Below, piece after piece: positions 1 to 9,138 of a DNA stretch of 34,451 nt (the first letter of the stretch is position 1; each line of letters starts with the position of its first letter). The notes beneath the pieces were generated by a model. That model saw only the letters and a list, made by a program, of their open reading frames with translations, was not told the origin of the DNA and ran no database searches. The DNA is from Bacteroidales bacterium (GTDB lineage: Bacteria; Bacteroidota; Bacteroidia; Bacteroidales; F082), in contig WFZS01000143.1 of assembly GCA_015489465.1 (NCBI GenBank), forward strand, positions 1 through 34,451, written 5' to 3'. The position numbers were made by a program, and so were the translations under genes.

Positions 1-1020
1 TTGTTTTCCGTTTTATTGTTGATGTTATTTTTATTTGTTCAACAAGCAAATTCGCAAGTAAGAAAATATTGGTATGTAGAACCTTCGGCGGGATTTACCA
101 TTAATAATGCGGTGGATATTCATTCGGGTGGTATTTTTCCGGGACCGGGTGAATGGAGATTTGGCGGTGGAATGGAACTCGGATGGCAGTTGGGTTATGT
201 TATAGGTATAAGCGGAAATATTTCTTATGCTAAATTATCGGGTGTGAACGATGTTTGGCATGAAAGCTTTGAAGCCGATTTTATTGAAACCGCTTTGAAT
301 GGCAGAATAAACCTTATGAATATTTTTGCCGGTACTAAAAAATCCGACAGAAAATTCAACTTTTATTTTATTGGTGGGTTAGGCGTTTCACAAGTTAATA
401 CGATTCATGTCAAAAATACAGATACGGATCCCGATACAACCAAATGGGGTTACGGAAATGGTCACGGTTTAGGAGGAAGGACTATTGCATCCGTTTTTAA
501 ATATGGTATGAAAGGTGAATATTATATTAATCCGAGACTTTCGGTGGGATTAACTGTGATGAACAGTTATGCCGATAATGATATAATTGACGGGCATGGA
601 CCGGAGTCGGGTTATAAAGGTTCTACATCAAAAGATACTTACGGATTTATAACGGCATCTATCCAATATAGAATAGGTTCCGGTGTTAGTGAAGCTCAGG
701 CATCTTATAAAGCGTCAAGACCGAAAAGAACAAAAAGAACAAGAAGTGCAAAACCTACAAGGGTTAAAAAGACAAAAGTAAGCAAGAAAAACAGAGTTAG
801 CAGTAGTGGAGGAGGTGGCGGTCGTGGATTCATATCCATTGGTAAAGGTAGTAGAAAAGGCTCCGAAAAAGTTCCAAGGTCGATGAAGCGAGGCAGAAGT
901 TCTAAAGCCGTTAAGATTAAGACAGGTAAATACAACGGATATCCATGGAGAAGAGGACAGGATTGGATAAGAATCAAGAAACATAAAGAAGATAAATACA
1001 GTAAATATAGAGGTGGTTGA
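1..1020 (+). CDS. Outer-membrane beta-barrel protein with long Lys/Arg-rich C-terminal tail (5' end cut)
   Basis: The visible reading frame begins inside or just before a signal peptide: the first 18 residues are hydrophobic and end in ANSQ, a typical Bacteroidota signal-peptidase I site. The true start is probably a few codons upstream of the window, since TTG at base 1 is only the first possible codon. Residues 20-226 look like an outer-membrane beta-barrel, with alternating aromatic/Gly strands such as WYVEPSAGF, GWQLGYVIGISGNISYA and TYGFITASIQYRI. Residues 227-339 are a very basic, Ser/Gly-rich tail (PKRTKRTRSAKP, a run of five glycines near 270-274, WRRGQDWIRIKKHK near the end). I do not recognise a named family. 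The gene ends just before a terminator and is not part of the ribosomal operon that follows. Its function is unknown; barrel and export are inferred from composition. Confidence 0.7.
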   Translation: MFSVLLLMLFLFVQQANSQVRKYWYVEPSAGFTINNAVDIHSGGIFPGPGEWRFGGGMELGWQLGYVIGISGNISYAKLSGVNDVWHESFEADFIETALNGRINLMNIFAGTKKSDRKFNFYFIGGLGVSQVNTIHVKNTDTDPDTTKWGYGNGHGLGGRTIASVFKYGMKGEYYINPRLSVGLTVMNSYADNDIIDGHGPESGYKGSTSKDTYGFITASIQYRIGSGVSEAQASYKASRPKRTKRTRSAKPTRVKKTKVSKKNRVSSSGGGGGRGFISIGKGSRKGSEKVPRSMKRGRSSKAVKIKTGKYNGYPWRRGQDWIRIKKHKEDKYSKYRGG

Positions 1021-1050
1021 TATTCCTTAATAGTTCTATAAAATAAAAGT

Positions 1051-1086
1051 GAGCCTTTTGTTGAAAAACAGAAGGCTCTCTTTTTT
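1051..1086 (+). terminator. Rho-independent terminator after the barrel gene
   Basis: GAGCCTT at 1051-1057 pairs with AAGGCTC at 1072-1078 around a 14-base loop, followed by a run of T at 1081-1086. It lies 30 nt after the stop codon of the barrel-protein gene. Confidence 0.85.
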
Positions 1087-1173
1087 AGATACATCTTCAA
1101 CCGGTAACAATGTTGGAATAATGTAACAGTCGTAAAAATTTTTATTCATACAGAAATAAAAATGGAAAAAGTC

Positions 1174-1203
1174 TTGGTAATTAGAAAATTATTTTTACCT
1201 TTG
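1174..1203 (+). promoter_or_regulatory. Bacteroidota-type promoter for the structured RNA
   Basis: TACCTTTG at 1196-1203 matches the Bacteroidota -7 consensus TAnnTTTG exactly. TTGG at 1174-1177 lies 18 nt upstream, close to where the -33 TTTG element is expected. Transcription would begin near 1210, at the edge of the first hairpin of the following folded RNA, about 250 nt before rpsL. Confidence 0.65.
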
Positions 1204-1209
1204 CAGCCC

Positions 1210-1372
1210 GTTTCAGGATAGTAGATGGAAAACCCTGAAACAGTTATAATTAAAGGAACCTGATAAGGTAAAACGCTATAGGTTTCTTGCGCGGCAAACA
1301 GGAGAGAGCTGCGTTGTTTTATCTGAAACAACACCAAAATCTCCTCCCTTATCAAGCCTTCCTTTAATTTAT
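1210..1372 (+). ncRNA. Candidate structured RNA of about 160 nt upstream of rpsL (6S-like or Bacteroidales-1-like fold)
   Basis: Hand folding gives a consistent set of helices. A 5' hairpin pairs 1210-1217 with 1234-1241 (GTTTCAGG/CCTGAAAC). An 11-bp closing stem pairs 1248-1258 with 1359-1369. It stacks on an 8-bp stem, 1261-1268 with 1347-1354. Inside are a CGCGGC/GCTGCG hairpin (1290-1295 with 1308-1313) and a 3'-side hairpin GTTGTTT/AAACAAC (1313-1319 with 1326-1332), which share base 1313 and so could compete. A long closed rod with an open central region and a small 3'-side hairpin resembles 6S RNA. A Bacteroidales motif called Bacteroidales-1 is also described as promoter-bounded RNA. 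The alternative is a long cis-acting leader of the str operon. Protein coding is unlikely: no good open frame with a start is seen. No U-rich terminator is obvious, so the 3' end is uncertain. Identity with a named family is not proven. Confidence 0.5.
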
Positions 1373-1405
1373 AACAATAAAAAGAGGTTAATTTAAAATA
1401 TTTTA

Positions 1406-1413
1406 TACTTTTG
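1406..1413 (+). promoter_or_regulatory. Promoter -7 element for the ribosomal protein operon
   Basis: TACTTTTG at 1406-1413 matches TAnnTTTG. No clear TTTG stands at the -33 position; the region is simply AT-rich. Transcription would begin near 1420, giving a 5' leader of about 40 nt before the rpsL ATG. No second convincing promoter of this type is seen in the gaps between rpsL and rplQ. Confidence 0.65.
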
Positions 1414-1460
1414 CGCCCTCAAAAATAAATGTGCAAAAGTTTAATAATTTAAAAATTGTT

Positions 1461-1838
1461 ATGCCGACAATACAACAGTTAGTAAGAAAAGGACGTAAAA
1501 AGTTAGTTGAAAAGAGCAAGTCTCCTGCTCTTGACGCATGTCCGCAACGTCGCGGGGTTTGTGTTAGGGTTTATACTACAACACCTAAAAAACCTAACTC
1601 GGCAATGAGAAAAGTTGCCAGAGTACGTTTGACAAACGGTAAAGAGGTTAATGCATATATCCCGGGTGAAGGTCACAATTTACAGGAACACTCCATAGTT
1701 ATGATTAGAGGAGGTCGTGTGAAGGACTTGCCCGGTGTTCGTTATCATATTATTCGTGGAGCTCTCGATACTTCCGGTGTGGAAGGTCGTACACAGCGCA
1801 GGTCCAAATACGGTACAAAACGTCCAAAGAAAAAGTAA
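1461..1838 (+). CDS. rpsL: 30S ribosomal protein S12
   Basis: This is S12 of the decoding centre, 125 aa, the usual length. I chose ATG 1461 because it gives the family N-terminus [12 protein letters not shown]; an upstream in-frame GTG at 1431 would add ten non-conserved residues. PKKPNSA (residues 42-48) and [13 protein letters not shown] (84-96) are the two decoding loops. Lys43 and Lys88, where streptomycin-resistance substitutions arise in other bacteria, are wild type, and Asp89, the residue methylthiolated in E. coli, is present. It is the first protein gene of the merged ribosomal operon, with the rpsG start 23 nt downstream. Confidence 0.98.
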   Translation: MPTIQQLVRKGRKKLVEKSKSPALDACPQRRGVCVRVYTTTPKKPNSAMRKVARVRLTNGKEVNAYIPGEGHNLQEHSIVMIRGGRVKDLPGVRYHIIRGALDTSGVEGRTQRRSKYGTKRPKKK

Positions 1839-1861
1839 AACAGCAATAAGCTTAGAATAAA

Positions 1862-2329
1862 ATGAGAAAATCGAAACCAAAGAAAAGAATAATACTTCCC
1901 GACCCGAAATACAACGATGTTTTGGTGACTAAATTTGTTAACAATATCATGTTAAAGGGAAAAAAGAGCATTGCATTTAAAATCTTTTACGATGCTATTG
2001 ATATTGTAAACGAAAAAATGGAAGAAGATGGTCTTGAGGTTTGGAAAAAAGCGCTTGCTAACGTTACTCCCTCAGTTGAGGTTAGAAGTCGCCGTATAGG
2101 TGGCGCTACTTTCCAAATTCCCTCTGAAATTCGTCCTGCACGTAAACAATCGATAGGAATGAAAAATCTTATCGGTTTTGCGCGCAAGCGTCATGAAAAA
2201 TCAATGTCGCAAAAACTTGCAAATGAAATTATGGCTGCTTACCGTGAAGAGGGTGGCGCCTTTAAGAAGAAAGAAGAAACGCATAGGATGGCGGAAGCTA
2301 ACAAAGCATTCTCGCATTTCAGATTCTAA
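1862..2329 (+). CDS. rpsG: 30S ribosomal protein S7
   Basis: S7 is the primary assembly protein of the 30S head and binds the 3' major domain of 16S rRNA and the E site. The 155-residue product has the basic N-terminus MRKSKPKKR, the conserved segment [20 protein letters not shown] (res. 69-88) and the C-terminal helix ending in NKAFSHFRF. Length is typical of bacteria. It lies between rpsL and fusA as in the classical str operon. In E. coli S7 autoregulates from the rpsL-rpsG gap; the 23-nt gap here is too short for such a structure. Confidence 0.98.
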   Translation: MRKSKPKKRIILPDPKYNDVLVTKFVNNIMLKGKKSIAFKIFYDAIDIVNEKMEEDGLEVWKKALANVTPSVEVRSRRIGGATFQIPSEIRPARKQSIGMKNLIGFARKRHEKSMSQKLANEIMAAYREEGGAFKKKEETHRMAEANKAFSHFRF

Positions 2330-2348
2330 AAGTTTAGGGTATTAATAG

Positions 2349-4469
2349 ATGGCAAAGAAAGAAAATAAAGGAACGAATAAATTAGAGCTTACCAGAAATA
2401 TCGGTATTATGGCTCATATTGACGCCGGTAAAACGACGACAACCGAGCGAATACTATATTATACCGGTAAGAACTATAAGATTGGCGAGGTTCACGAGGG
2501 TGCGGCTACCATGGACTGGATGGTTCAGGAGCAAGAAAGAGGTATTACCATTACTTCCGCTGCAACAACGGTTTATTGGGAACTTTTCGGGAAAAAATAT
2601 AAAATTAATATCATTGATACTCCTGGACACGTTGACTTTACCGTGGAGGTAGAGCGTTCACTACGTATTCTGGATGGTGCTGTTGCTTTGTTCTGTGCCG
2701 TTGGTGGTGTTGAACCGCAATCGGAAACAGTATGGAGACAAGCCGATAAATATAAGGTGCCCAGAATTAGTTTCATTAATAAAATGGACAGGTCGGGTGC
2801 TGACTTTTTCGGTGTTATAGAACAGATGAAAGAACGTCTCGGAGCTAATCCAGTACCTATTCAAATACCGATAGGTGCAGAAGAAGATTTCCAGGGTGTT
2901 GTTGATCTTGTTAAAGATAAAGCGTTTGTTTGGGATGAAACTTCTTTAGGAACTAAAATCGTTGAGATTCCCATTCCCGAAGATCTTAAAGAAACCGCTT
3001 ATAATTACAGAATGAAACTTATAGAAGGCGTTGCCGAAGAACGTGACGACCTTCTTGAAAAATATATGGAAGATCCTCATTCGATTACCGAAGAGGAAAT
3101 GATTGATGTTATCCGTAGAGCTACCCTCGATATGCGAATTACTCCTGTTATGTGTGGCTCTGCATTCAAAAACAAAGGTGTTCAAATGCTTTTGAACGCT
3201 ATTATCGAATTTTTACCTAGTCCGCTAGATATTGATGCTGTTGTTGGTATAAATCCGAAAACAGGTAAGGAAGAGGTTCGTAAACCCGATCCTAATGATC
3301 ATTTTAGCGCACTTGCTTTTAAAATAGCAACGGATCCTTTTGTGGGACGCCTTTGCTTTTTTAGAGTTTATTCCGGTACATTGGAATCCGGATCCTATGT
3401 ATATAATGCTAATACAGGTAAAAAAGAGCGTATCAGCCGTATTATGCAGATGCATGCTAACAAGCAAAATCCCATGGATAAAATTGAAGCCGGGGATATA
3501 GCAGCTGCAGTCGGTTTTAAAACCATTCGTACCGGAGATACTCTTTGTGACGAAAAACATCCCATTCTTCTTGAATCGATGTCTTTCCCCGAACCTGTAA
3601 TTAGTATCTCAATAGAACCGAAAACTCAAAAAGACATGGATAGAATGGGTATGGCTTTGGCTAAACTTGCTGAAGAAGACCCCACATTCCGTGTTAAAAC
3701 CGATGAAGAATCCGGTCAAACCATTATTTCAGGCATGGGTGAACTTCACCTTGATATTCTTATTGACAGAATGCGTAGGGAATTCAAGGTTGAATGTAAT
3801 GTAGGTCAACCTCAGGTTGCATACAAAGAAGCTCTTACTTCGAATGTAGAGCACCGTGAAGTTTATAAAAAACAAACCGGAGGACGTGGTAAGTTTGCAG
3901 ATATACAATTTGAACTCGGTCCTGCTTTGGAAGTAGAAGAAGGTCTTGAGTTTATTGATGAGATTAAAGGAGGTAACATTCCTAAAGAATTTATACCTTC
4001 AGTTAAAAAAGGTTTTGAACTTGCAATGTCCAACGGTCCTTTGGCAGGTTTCCCGGTGGAAAGTATGAGAGTGCGTTTGTTTGATGGTAGTTACCATCCG
4101 GTTGACTCCGACCAACTTTCTTTCGAACTTGCTGCCAAAATGGGATTCCGTAACGCTGCACCTAAAGCAGGTGCCGTATTGCTTGAACCCATTATGAAAG
4201 TTGAAGTTGTTACTCCCGACGAATATCTTGGTGATGTTACGGGTGACCTTAACAGAAGACGTGCTGTTCTCGAAGAAATATCTGCTAAGATGGGACATCA
4301 GGTTGTTAAAGCTAAGGTTCCGTTGTCGGAGATGTTCGGCTATGTTACACAATTACGTTCGTTAACATCGGGACGTGCGACATCAACAATGGTGTTTGAC
4401 AGCTATAAAGAAGCTCCGGCAAATATTGCCGAAGAAGTTATAAAAAAAGCAAAAGGTATTGTTAGTTAA
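2349..4469 (+). CDS. fusA: Translation elongation factor G
   Basis: This translocation GTPase of 706 aa is the full family length. All GTP-binding motifs are visible: G1 AHIDAGKT (22-29), G2 within [12 protein letters not shown]3 DTPGH, G4 NKMD and G5 GSAF. Domain IV follows with the conserved [10 protein letters not shown] and GRGKFADIQ segments, and domain V carries the [15 protein letters not shown] segment that contacts the GTPase-associated centre. The start gives [20 protein letters not shown], as in other Bacteroidota EF-G. Domain IV looks intact, so this is an elongating factor and not a degenerate paralogue. It starts 20 nt after rpsG and is followed directly by rpsJ; tuf is absent. 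Confidence 0.98.
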   Translation: MAKKENKGTNKLELTRNIGIMAHIDAGKTTTTERILYYTGKNYKIGEVHEGAATMDWMVQEQERGITITSAATTVYWELFGKKYKINIIDTPGHVDFTVEVERSLRILDGAVALFCAVGGVEPQSETVWRQADKYKVPRISFINKMDRSGADFFGVIEQMKERLGANPVPIQIPIGAEEDFQGVVDLVKDKAFVWDETSLGTKIVEIPIPEDLKETAYNYRMKLIEGVAEERDDLLEKYMEDPHSITEEEMIDVIRRATLDMRITPVMCGSAFKNKGVQMLLNAIIEFLPSPLDIDAVVGINPKTGKEEVRKPDPNDHFSALAFKIATDPFVGRLCFFRVYSGTLESGSYVYNANTGKKERISRIMQMHANKQNPMDKIEAGDIAAAVGFKTIRTGDTLCDEKHPILLESMSFPEPVISISIEPKTQKDMDRMGMALAKLAEEDPTFRVKTDEESGQTIISGMGELHLDILIDRMRREFKVECNVGQPQVAYKEALTSNVEHREVYKKQTGGRGKFADIQFELGPALEVEEGLEFIDEIKGGNIPKEFIPSVKKGFELAMSNGPLAGFPVESMRVRLFDGSYHPVDSDQLSFELAAKMGFRNAAPKAGAVLLEPIMKVEVVTPDEYLGDVTGDLNRRRAVLEEISAKMGHQVVKAKVPLSEMFGYVTQLRSLTSGRATSTMVFDSYKEAPANIAEEVIKKAKGIVS

Positions 4470-4484
4470 TAAATTATTAATAAA

Positions 4485-4790
4485 GTGAGCCAGAAAATTA
4501 GAATAAAACTAAAATCTTACGATCACAATTTGGTGGATAAATCAGCCGAAAAGATCGTAAAGACGGTAAAAAGTACCGGTGCCATTGTAAGTGGTCCTAT
4601 ACCTTTACCAACTCACAAAAAGATTTTTACGGTAAACCGTTCAACTTTTGTGAATAAAAAATCAAGAGAGCAATTTGAGCTCAACACTTACAAAAGGTTG
4701 ATGGATATTTATAACTCATCTGCAAAAACTATTGATGCTTTGATGAAACTTGAATTACCAAGTGGTATTGAAGTTGAAATTAAAGTTTGA
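4485..4790 (+). CDS. rpsJ: 30S ribosomal protein S10
   Basis: S10 (NusE) belongs to the 30S head and also takes part in NusB-dependent antitermination. The product is 101 aa, standard length, with the N-terminus [20 protein letters not shown] and the conserved loop [28 protein letters not shown]. The start is GTG at 4485, the only suitable codon in register with the family N-terminus. It is the first gene of the classical S10 operon but lies only 15 nt after fusA, with no promoter or leader between them, so str and S10 appear to be cotranscribed. Confidence 0.97.
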   Translation: MSQKIRIKLKSYDHNLVDKSAEKIVKTVKSTGAIVSGPIPLPTHKKIFTVNRSTFVNKKSREQFELNTYKRLMDIYNSSAKTIDALMKLELPSGIEVEIKV

Positions 4791-4824
4791 TGAAAATTTA
4801 CACACAGGCTTAAAGAATTAAATC

Positions 4825-5448
4825 ATGTCAGGAATATTAGGAAAGAAAATCGGAATGACCAGCTTATATGACGAAAAAGGTAAAAACATACCTTGTACCG
4901 TTATTGAAGCAGGTCCGTGTGTAGTTACACAGATCCGTACTAAGGAAAAAGACGGATACGAAGCTGTCCAGCTTGCTTATGATGATAAGAAAGAGAAAAG
5001 AACTACAAAAGCTTTAAAAGGACACTTCGAAAAAGCCGGCACAACACCTAAAAGATATATAGCCGAATTTACACGTTTTGAAGATAAGAAAGAATTCGGT
5101 GATATTGTTACGGTAGAGGTTTTTAGCGAAGGTGAATATGTTGATGTTAGTGGAATTTCCAAGGGAAAGGGTTTCCAAGGTGTTGTTAAACGTCATGGTT
5201 TTGCCGGCGTTAACGATGCTACCCATGGCCAGCACAACAGGATGAGAGCTCCCGGTTCAATAGGCGCATCTTCTTATCCTTCCAGAGTTTTTAAAGGAAT
5301 GCGTATGGCCGGTCGCACAGGAGGTAAAAAAGTTAAAGTTCTTAACCTCCAGGTTTTAAAGGTAATTCCCGAAAAGAATTTGTTAGTAGTTAAAGGATCG
5401 GTTCCCGGTCCAAATAATTCATACGTAAAAATAGAAAGATGGAGTTAG
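4825..5448 (+). CDS. rplC: 50S ribosomal protein L3
   Basis: L3 is one of the first proteins to bind 23S rRNA and reaches the peptidyl-transferase centre. The 207-aa product starts [12 protein letters not shown], the family signature for the bacterial protein, and has the long central loop with [11 protein letters not shown] and [20 protein letters not shown], ending in [13 protein letters not shown]. Length is normal. Its last codons overlap the start of rplD by 10 nt in a different frame, which suggests translational coupling. Confidence 0.98.
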   Translation: MSGILGKKIGMTSLYDEKGKNIPCTVIEAGPCVVTQIRTKEKDGYEAVQLAYDDKKEKRTTKALKGHFEKAGTTPKRYIAEFTRFEDKKEFGDIVTVEVFSEGEYVDVSGISKGKGFQGVVKRHGFAGVNDATHGQHNRMRAPGSIGASSYPSRVFKGMRMAGRTGGKKVKVLNLQVLKVIPEKNLLVVKGSVPGPNNSYVKIERWS

Positions 5449-6068
5449 TAGTTCATACAAAGAGCGGAAAAGCTACAGATAAAAAGGTCGTTCTTGACGA
5501 CTCTGTCTTTGGAATCGAACCGAATGACCATGCTATTTATTTGGATGTAAAACAATATTTGGCAAATCAGCGTCAAGGTACCCACGATTCCAGAGAAAGA
5601 AGTGATGTAGCCGGTAGTACACGTAAAATAAAAAGACAAAAGGGAACCGGAACTGCTCGTGCCGGAGATATCAAAAACCCTTTGTTCCGTGGTGGTGGAC
5701 GTGTTTTCGGACCACATCCCCGTGACTACAATTTTAAATTAAATAAAAAAGTAAAAAGACTTGCTCGTAAATCGGCACTTTCTTACAAAGTAAAAGATAA
5801 CGAGTTGGTTGTGGTTGAAGACTTTAAAATGGAAAAACCTAAAACAAAGGATTTTGTTGACATACTTAAAGCATTCGACCAATTAAATAAGAAAACTTTA
5901 CTGGTATTGAACGAGAACGATGAGAATATTTATCTTTCAGCCCGTAATATTCAAAAGGTTAAGGTTATTAAAGCCGACTCATTGAATACTTACGATATCT
6001 TGAACAACAATAAGATTATTTTGGTTGAAAGCTCGTTGAAAACCATCAATGAATTATTAGGTAAATAA
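5439..6068 (+). CDS. rplD: 50S ribosomal protein L4
   Basis: L4 lines the exit tunnel. The 209-aa product contains the extended tunnel loop with [19 protein letters not shown] and [13 protein letters not shown] (about res. 63-98), followed by the globular domain. The ATG at 5439 lies inside the end of rplC (10-nt overlap) and gives the family-like start [12 protein letters not shown]. In E. coli L4 represses the S10 operon through an rpsJ leader; that leader is not present here because fusA abuts rpsJ, so such control is unlikely in this form. Confidence 0.97.
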   Translation: MELVVHTKSGKATDKKVVLDDSVFGIEPNDHAIYLDVKQYLANQRQGTHDSRERSDVAGSTRKIKRQKGTGTARAGDIKNPLFRGGGRVFGPHPRDYNFKLNKKVKRLARKSALSYKVKDNELVVVEDFKMEKPKTKDFVDILKAFDQLNKKTLLVLNENDENIYLSARNIQKVKVIKADSLNTYDILNNNKIILVESSLKTINELLGK

Positions 6069-6069
6069 T

Positions 6070-6075
6070 AAGGAG
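6070..6075 (+). promoter_or_regulatory. Canonical Shine-Dalgarno before rplW
   Basis: AAGGAG lies 8 nt upstream of the rplW ATG at 6084. This is a textbook ribosome binding site, whereas most genes in this operon have only A-rich upstream sequence, as expected for Bacteroidota. Confidence 0.7.
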
Positions 6076-6083
6076 AAAAAACG

Positions 6084-6374
6084 ATGGGAGTAATAAAAAA
6101 ACCGGTAATTACGGAGAAAATGACAGCCAAGGCCGAGACCCTTAACCAATACGGATTTATCGTTGACCCTAAAGCCAACAAAATCCAGATTAAAAAAGAG
6201 GTTGAGGATCTTTACGGAGTACAGGTTGTTTCCGTAAATACTATGAACTATTCCGGTAAAAGCAAATCCAGATTTACTAAATCGGGAGTTGTAACAGGAA
6301 AGACTAAAGCCTTTAAAAAGGCTATTGTTACGTTAGCAGATGGTGAAACTATTGATTTTTTTAGCAACATTTAG
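6084..6374 (+). CDS. rplW: 50S ribosomal protein L23
   Basis: L23 sits at the tunnel exit and docks trigger factor and signal recognition particle. The product is 96 aa with the N-terminus [18 protein letters not shown] and the conserved [20 protein letters not shown] segment. The Glu in EDLYG corresponds to the factor-docking region of the family. A clear Shine-Dalgarno precedes it. It starts 15 nt after rplD and ends 2 nt before rplB, in standard S10-operon order. Confidence 0.97.
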   Translation: MGVIKKPVITEKMTAKAETLNQYGFIVDPKANKIQIKKEVEDLYGVQVVSVNTMNYSGKSKSRFTKSGVVTGKTKAFKKAIVTLADGETIDFFSNI

Positions 6375-6376
6375 AC

Positions 6377-7201
6377 ATGGCTCTGAAAAAATATAAACCG
6401 ACAACCCCAGGTCAGCGCTTTAAGATTATCAGCGCGTTTGACGATATTACGACCGACAGACCGGAAAAAAGTTTGTTGGCTCCTAAAAAGAGTACTGGTG
6501 GTAGAAATAATGAAGGACATATGACAGTCCGTAATATCGGCGGAGGTCATAAAAAGAAATATAGAATCATTGATTTCAAAAGAGATAAAGAGGGAATACC
6601 CGCAGTGGTAAAAACCATTGAGTATGACCCTAACCGTACCGCGCGTATTGCGTTAGTGGTTTATGCCGATGGCGAAAAAAGATATATCATAGCTCCTCAT
6701 GGACTTAAAGTCGGCCAGACTATTATTTCCGGAAAAGGAGTAAACCCCGAAGTGGGAAATACTCTTTACTTGTCTGAAATTCCGTTTGGTACTATCATCC
6801 ATAACATTGAATTAAGACCCGGTCAGGGTGCAAAGATGGCACGTAGTGCCGGAAGTTATGCTCAGTTGATGACTCGCGAAGGTAAATTTGCAATTATAAA
6901 ATTACCTTCAGGGGAAACCAGAATGATACTTCAAACATGTAAAGCTACGGTGGGTATGGTTTCCAATGTTGACCATAGCCTTGAAAAATCGGGTAAAGCC
7001 GGTCGTAGCCGCTGGTTGGGTCGCAGACCGAGAGTTCGTGGTGTGGCAATGAACCCTGTAGATCACCCGATGGGTGGTGGTGAAGGTCGTGCTTCCGGAG
7101 GTCATCCCCGTTCACGCAAAGGATTACCTGCCAAAGGGTATAAGACTCGTCCCAAGAAGAAAGATTCTAACAGGTACATCATTGAAAGACGTAAGAAATA
7201 A
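6377..7201 (+). CDS. rplB: 50S ribosomal protein L2
   Basis: L2 is needed for subunit association and peptidyl-transferase assembly. The 274-aa product has the OB-fold and SH3 parts of the family and the C-terminal signature [14 protein letters not shown] (225-238). His230 corresponds to the functionally important E. coli His229. The second position, usually His in HPHGGG, is Met, a form seen in Bacteroidota L2. The C-terminus YIIERRKK is also typical of that phylum. The gene starts 2 nt after rplW. Confidence 0.98.
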   Translation: MALKKYKPTTPGQRFKIISAFDDITTDRPEKSLLAPKKSTGGRNNEGHMTVRNIGGGHKKKYRIIDFKRDKEGIPAVVKTIEYDPNRTARIALVVYADGEKRYIIAPHGLKVGQTIISGKGVNPEVGNTLYLSEIPFGTIIHNIELRPGQGAKMARSAGSYAQLMTREGKFAIIKLPSGETRMILQTCKATVGMVSNVDHSLEKSGKAGRSRWLGRRPRVRGVAMNPVDHPMGGGEGRASGGHPRSRKGLPAKGYKTRPKKKDSNRYIIERRKK

Positions 7202-7221
7202 CAACGTAAACAGATAATATT

Positions 7222-7500
7222 ATGAGCCGTTCATTAAAAAAAGGACCTTATATACATTATAAACTCGAGAGAAAAGTTTTGGCAAACATAGAGTCGGGTA
7301 AAAAGACCGTGATTAAAACATGGTCCAGAGCATCTATGATCTCACCTGACTTTGTCGGTCAAACCATAGCAGTTCATAATGGAAATAAATTCATCCCTGT
7401 TTACATTACTGAAAATATGGTTGGTCATAAACTGGGAGAATTTGCTCCTACCCGTATTTTCAGAGGACATGCAGGCAAGAAAAATAAAGGTAAAAAATAA
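7222..7500 (+). CDS. rpsS: 30S ribosomal protein S19
   Basis: S19 is in the 30S head and pairs with S13 near the A-site tRNA. The 92-aa product has the signature [19 protein letters not shown] and the C-terminal block [19 protein letters not shown], followed by a short Lys-rich tail. Length and order (after rplB, before rplV) are standard. Confidence 0.98.
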   Translation: MSRSLKKGPYIHYKLERKVLANIESGKKTVIKTWSRASMISPDFVGQTIAVHNGNKFIPVYITENMVGHKLGEFAPTRIFRGHAGKKNKGKK

Positions 7501-7511
7501 AGCTAAGCAAA

Positions 7512-7943
7512 ATGGGATCTAGAAAACATAACAGTGCTGAAAAACGCAAGGAAGCGAAAAAAACACAATATATAGCACGCTTACGTAATGTTCCTACTTC
7601 ACCGCGTAAGATGAGGCTTGTTGCCGATATGGTACGTGGTATGGATGTTGAAAAAGCTTTGGCTGTTTTGCAACATACAAATAAGGAAGCTGCCGGAAGA
7701 CTCTACAAATTACTTCGTTCGGCAATTGCAAACTGGGAAGTAAAAAACGAAGGAAAAAGAATAGAGGATAATGCTCTTTACATTAAAGAGATTAGTGTTG
7801 ACGGAGGCAGAATGCTGAAAAGGATTCAACCGGCACCTCAAGGTAGAGCCTATAGAATAAGAAAACGTTCAAATCATGTAACGTTAGTTCTCGGCAACCG
7901 TATCGACGAATTGAATGAAGTTGTTGAAAATAACGAAAATTAA
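7512..7943 (+). CDS. rplV: 50S ribosomal protein L22
   Basis: L22 forms part of the exit tunnel constriction. The 143-aa product carries an N-terminal extension of about 20 charged residues relative to the E. coli protein, then [21 protein letters not shown] and the tunnel hairpin segment [25 protein letters not shown]. The tip [13 protein letters not shown] is intact, without the deletions that cause macrolide resistance in other bacteria. It starts 11 nt after rpsS. Confidence 0.97.
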   Translation: MGSRKHNSAEKRKEAKKTQYIARLRNVPTSPRKMRLVADMVRGMDVEKALAVLQHTNKEAAGRLYKLLRSAIANWEVKNEGKRIEDNALYIKEISVDGGRMLKRIQPAPQGRAYRIRKRSNHVTLVLGNRIDELNEVVENNEN

Positions 7944-7964
7944 GAACTTTAATATTATAGTTTA

Positions 7965-8681
7965 ATGGGACAAAAAACTAATCCAATAGGACTCAGGTTA
8001 GGAATCATCAAAGGATGGGATTCATACTGGTATGGCGGCAAAAATTTTGCCAACAAATTGGTTGAAGACGATATGATAAGAAAATATCTTGAAGTTCGTC
8101 TTGCCAAAGCCGGTATTTCGAAAATAAAGATTGAACGTACTTTTAAGTTTATTACCGTTACTATCTTTACTGCCCGTCCGGGTATTATTATCGGAAAAGG
8201 CGGACAAGAAGTAGCCAAATTGAAAGAAGAGCTTAAAAAACTTACAAATACGGAAATTCAAATAGATATTTCCGAAATAAAACGACCTGAGTTGGATGCC
8301 AAAGTGGTAGCAACAACAATAGCAAAACAGATAGAAGGAAGAATATCTTTCCGTCGTGCTATAAAAACCGCCATTGCATCTAGCATGAGACTTGGAGCAC
8401 AAGGAATAAAAGTTCAAATTTCTGGACGTCTCGGAGGTGCCGAGATGGCACGTAGCGAAACGTATAAGGAAGGGCGTATTCCTTTGCATACATTGAGAGC
8501 CGATATCGATTATTCGCTTGTGGAAGCTCATACTACATACGGTCGTATAGGTATAAAAGTTTGGATTTTCAAAGGAGAGATTTACGGAAAACCAGAACTT
8601 GTGGGAACAACAACTACCAAATCAAAACGCGGTGGAGCAAAAGGCGGTGGACGTCAGAGAAGAAGAGAAAATAAGCGTTAG
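7965..8681 (+). CDS. rpsC: 30S ribosomal protein S3
   Basis: S3 lines the mRNA entry channel. The 238-aa protein begins [14 protein letters not shown]. It has a type II KH domain with the GKGG loop at 77-80 (in [10 protein letters not shown]), then the C-terminal domain with [20 protein letters not shown], the basic segment that contributes to mRNA unwinding. A short Gly/Arg tail ([16 protein letters not shown]) ends the protein. Order and length are typical. Confidence 0.98.
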   Translation: MGQKTNPIGLRLGIIKGWDSYWYGGKNFANKLVEDDMIRKYLEVRLAKAGISKIKIERTFKFITVTIFTARPGIIIGKGGQEVAKLKEELKKLTNTEIQIDISEIKRPELDAKVVATTIAKQIEGRISFRRAIKTAIASSMRLGAQGIKVQISGRLGGAEMARSETYKEGRIPLHTLRADIDYSLVEAHTTYGRIGIKVWIFKGEIYGKPELVGTTTTKSKRGGAKGGGRQRRRENKR

Positions 8682-8706
8682 TAGAAATTTTAAAAGCTAA
8701 ATAGGC

Positions 8707-9126
8707 ATGTTACAACCTAAAAAAACAAAATACAGAAAACAACAGAAAGGCAAGATGAAAGGCAATGCTCATCGCGGGCATCAATTGGCTTTCGGGTCTT
8801 TCGGTATTAAAACTTTGGAACAGGCTTGGATAACATCACGTCAGATAGAAGCTGCTCGTCAGGCTGTTACACGTTATATGAAACGTGAAGGGCAGATCTG
8901 GATCAGAATATTTCCTGACAAACCTGTTACCAAAAAACCTGCTGAAGTACGTATGGGTAAAGGTAAAGGTGCACCGGAATATTTCGTTGCACGTGTTACA
9001 CCCGGTCGTATTATCTTTGAGGCTGAAGGCGTACCTTTGGCAATTGCCCAAGAAGCTCTTCGTCTTGCAGCTCAAAAGTTGCCTGTGAAAACCAAATTTG
9101 TTGTTAGAAGAGATTATACCGAGTAA
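8707..9126 (+). CDS. rplP: 50S ribosomal protein L16
   Basis: L16 helps position tRNA in the A site and is added late in 50S assembly. The product is 139 aa with the start [19 protein letters not shown] and the conserved [22 protein letters not shown] segment (about res. 69-90), which approaches the tRNA. It follows rpsC by 25 nt, before rpmC. No unusual feature is seen. Confidence 0.98.
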   Translation: MLQPKKTKYRKQQKGKMKGNAHRGHQLAFGSFGIKTLEQAWITSRQIEAARQAVTRYMKREGQIWIRIFPDKPVTKKPAEVRMGKGKGAPEYFVARVTPGRIIFEAEGVPLAIAQEALRLAAQKLPVKTKFVVRRDYTE

Positions 9127-9138
9127 AAAATAGGAAAA

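Noticed and set aside
705-1100. Minus-strand open frame of 131 codons opposite the basic tail
   Set aside because: It is low-complexity Leu/Pro/Phe sequence produced by the complement of a Lys/Arg/Gly-rich coding stretch and runs across a terminator; no start context or family resemblance.
1138-1163. AT-only hairpin (ATTTTTATT/AATAAAAAT)
   Set aside because: A 9-bp stem of only A-T pairs is expected by chance in such AT-rich spacer and has no supporting context apart from lying upstream of a promoter.
1204-1372. tRNA or known riboswitch in the rpsL upstream region
   Set aside because: No T-loop GGTTCRA, acceptor stem or cloverleaf geometry is present, and the helices do not match a riboswitch class I know.
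1431-1460. Upstream in-frame GTG start for rpsL
   Set aside because: The ten extra residues are not part of the S12 family, and ATG 1461 gives the exact conserved N-terminus.
8022-8531. Minus-strand open frame of 169 codons opposite rpsC
   Set aside because: It lies wholly inside a confident ribosomal protein gene, and its translation has the Phe/Cys/Ser-rich look of an antisense shadow.
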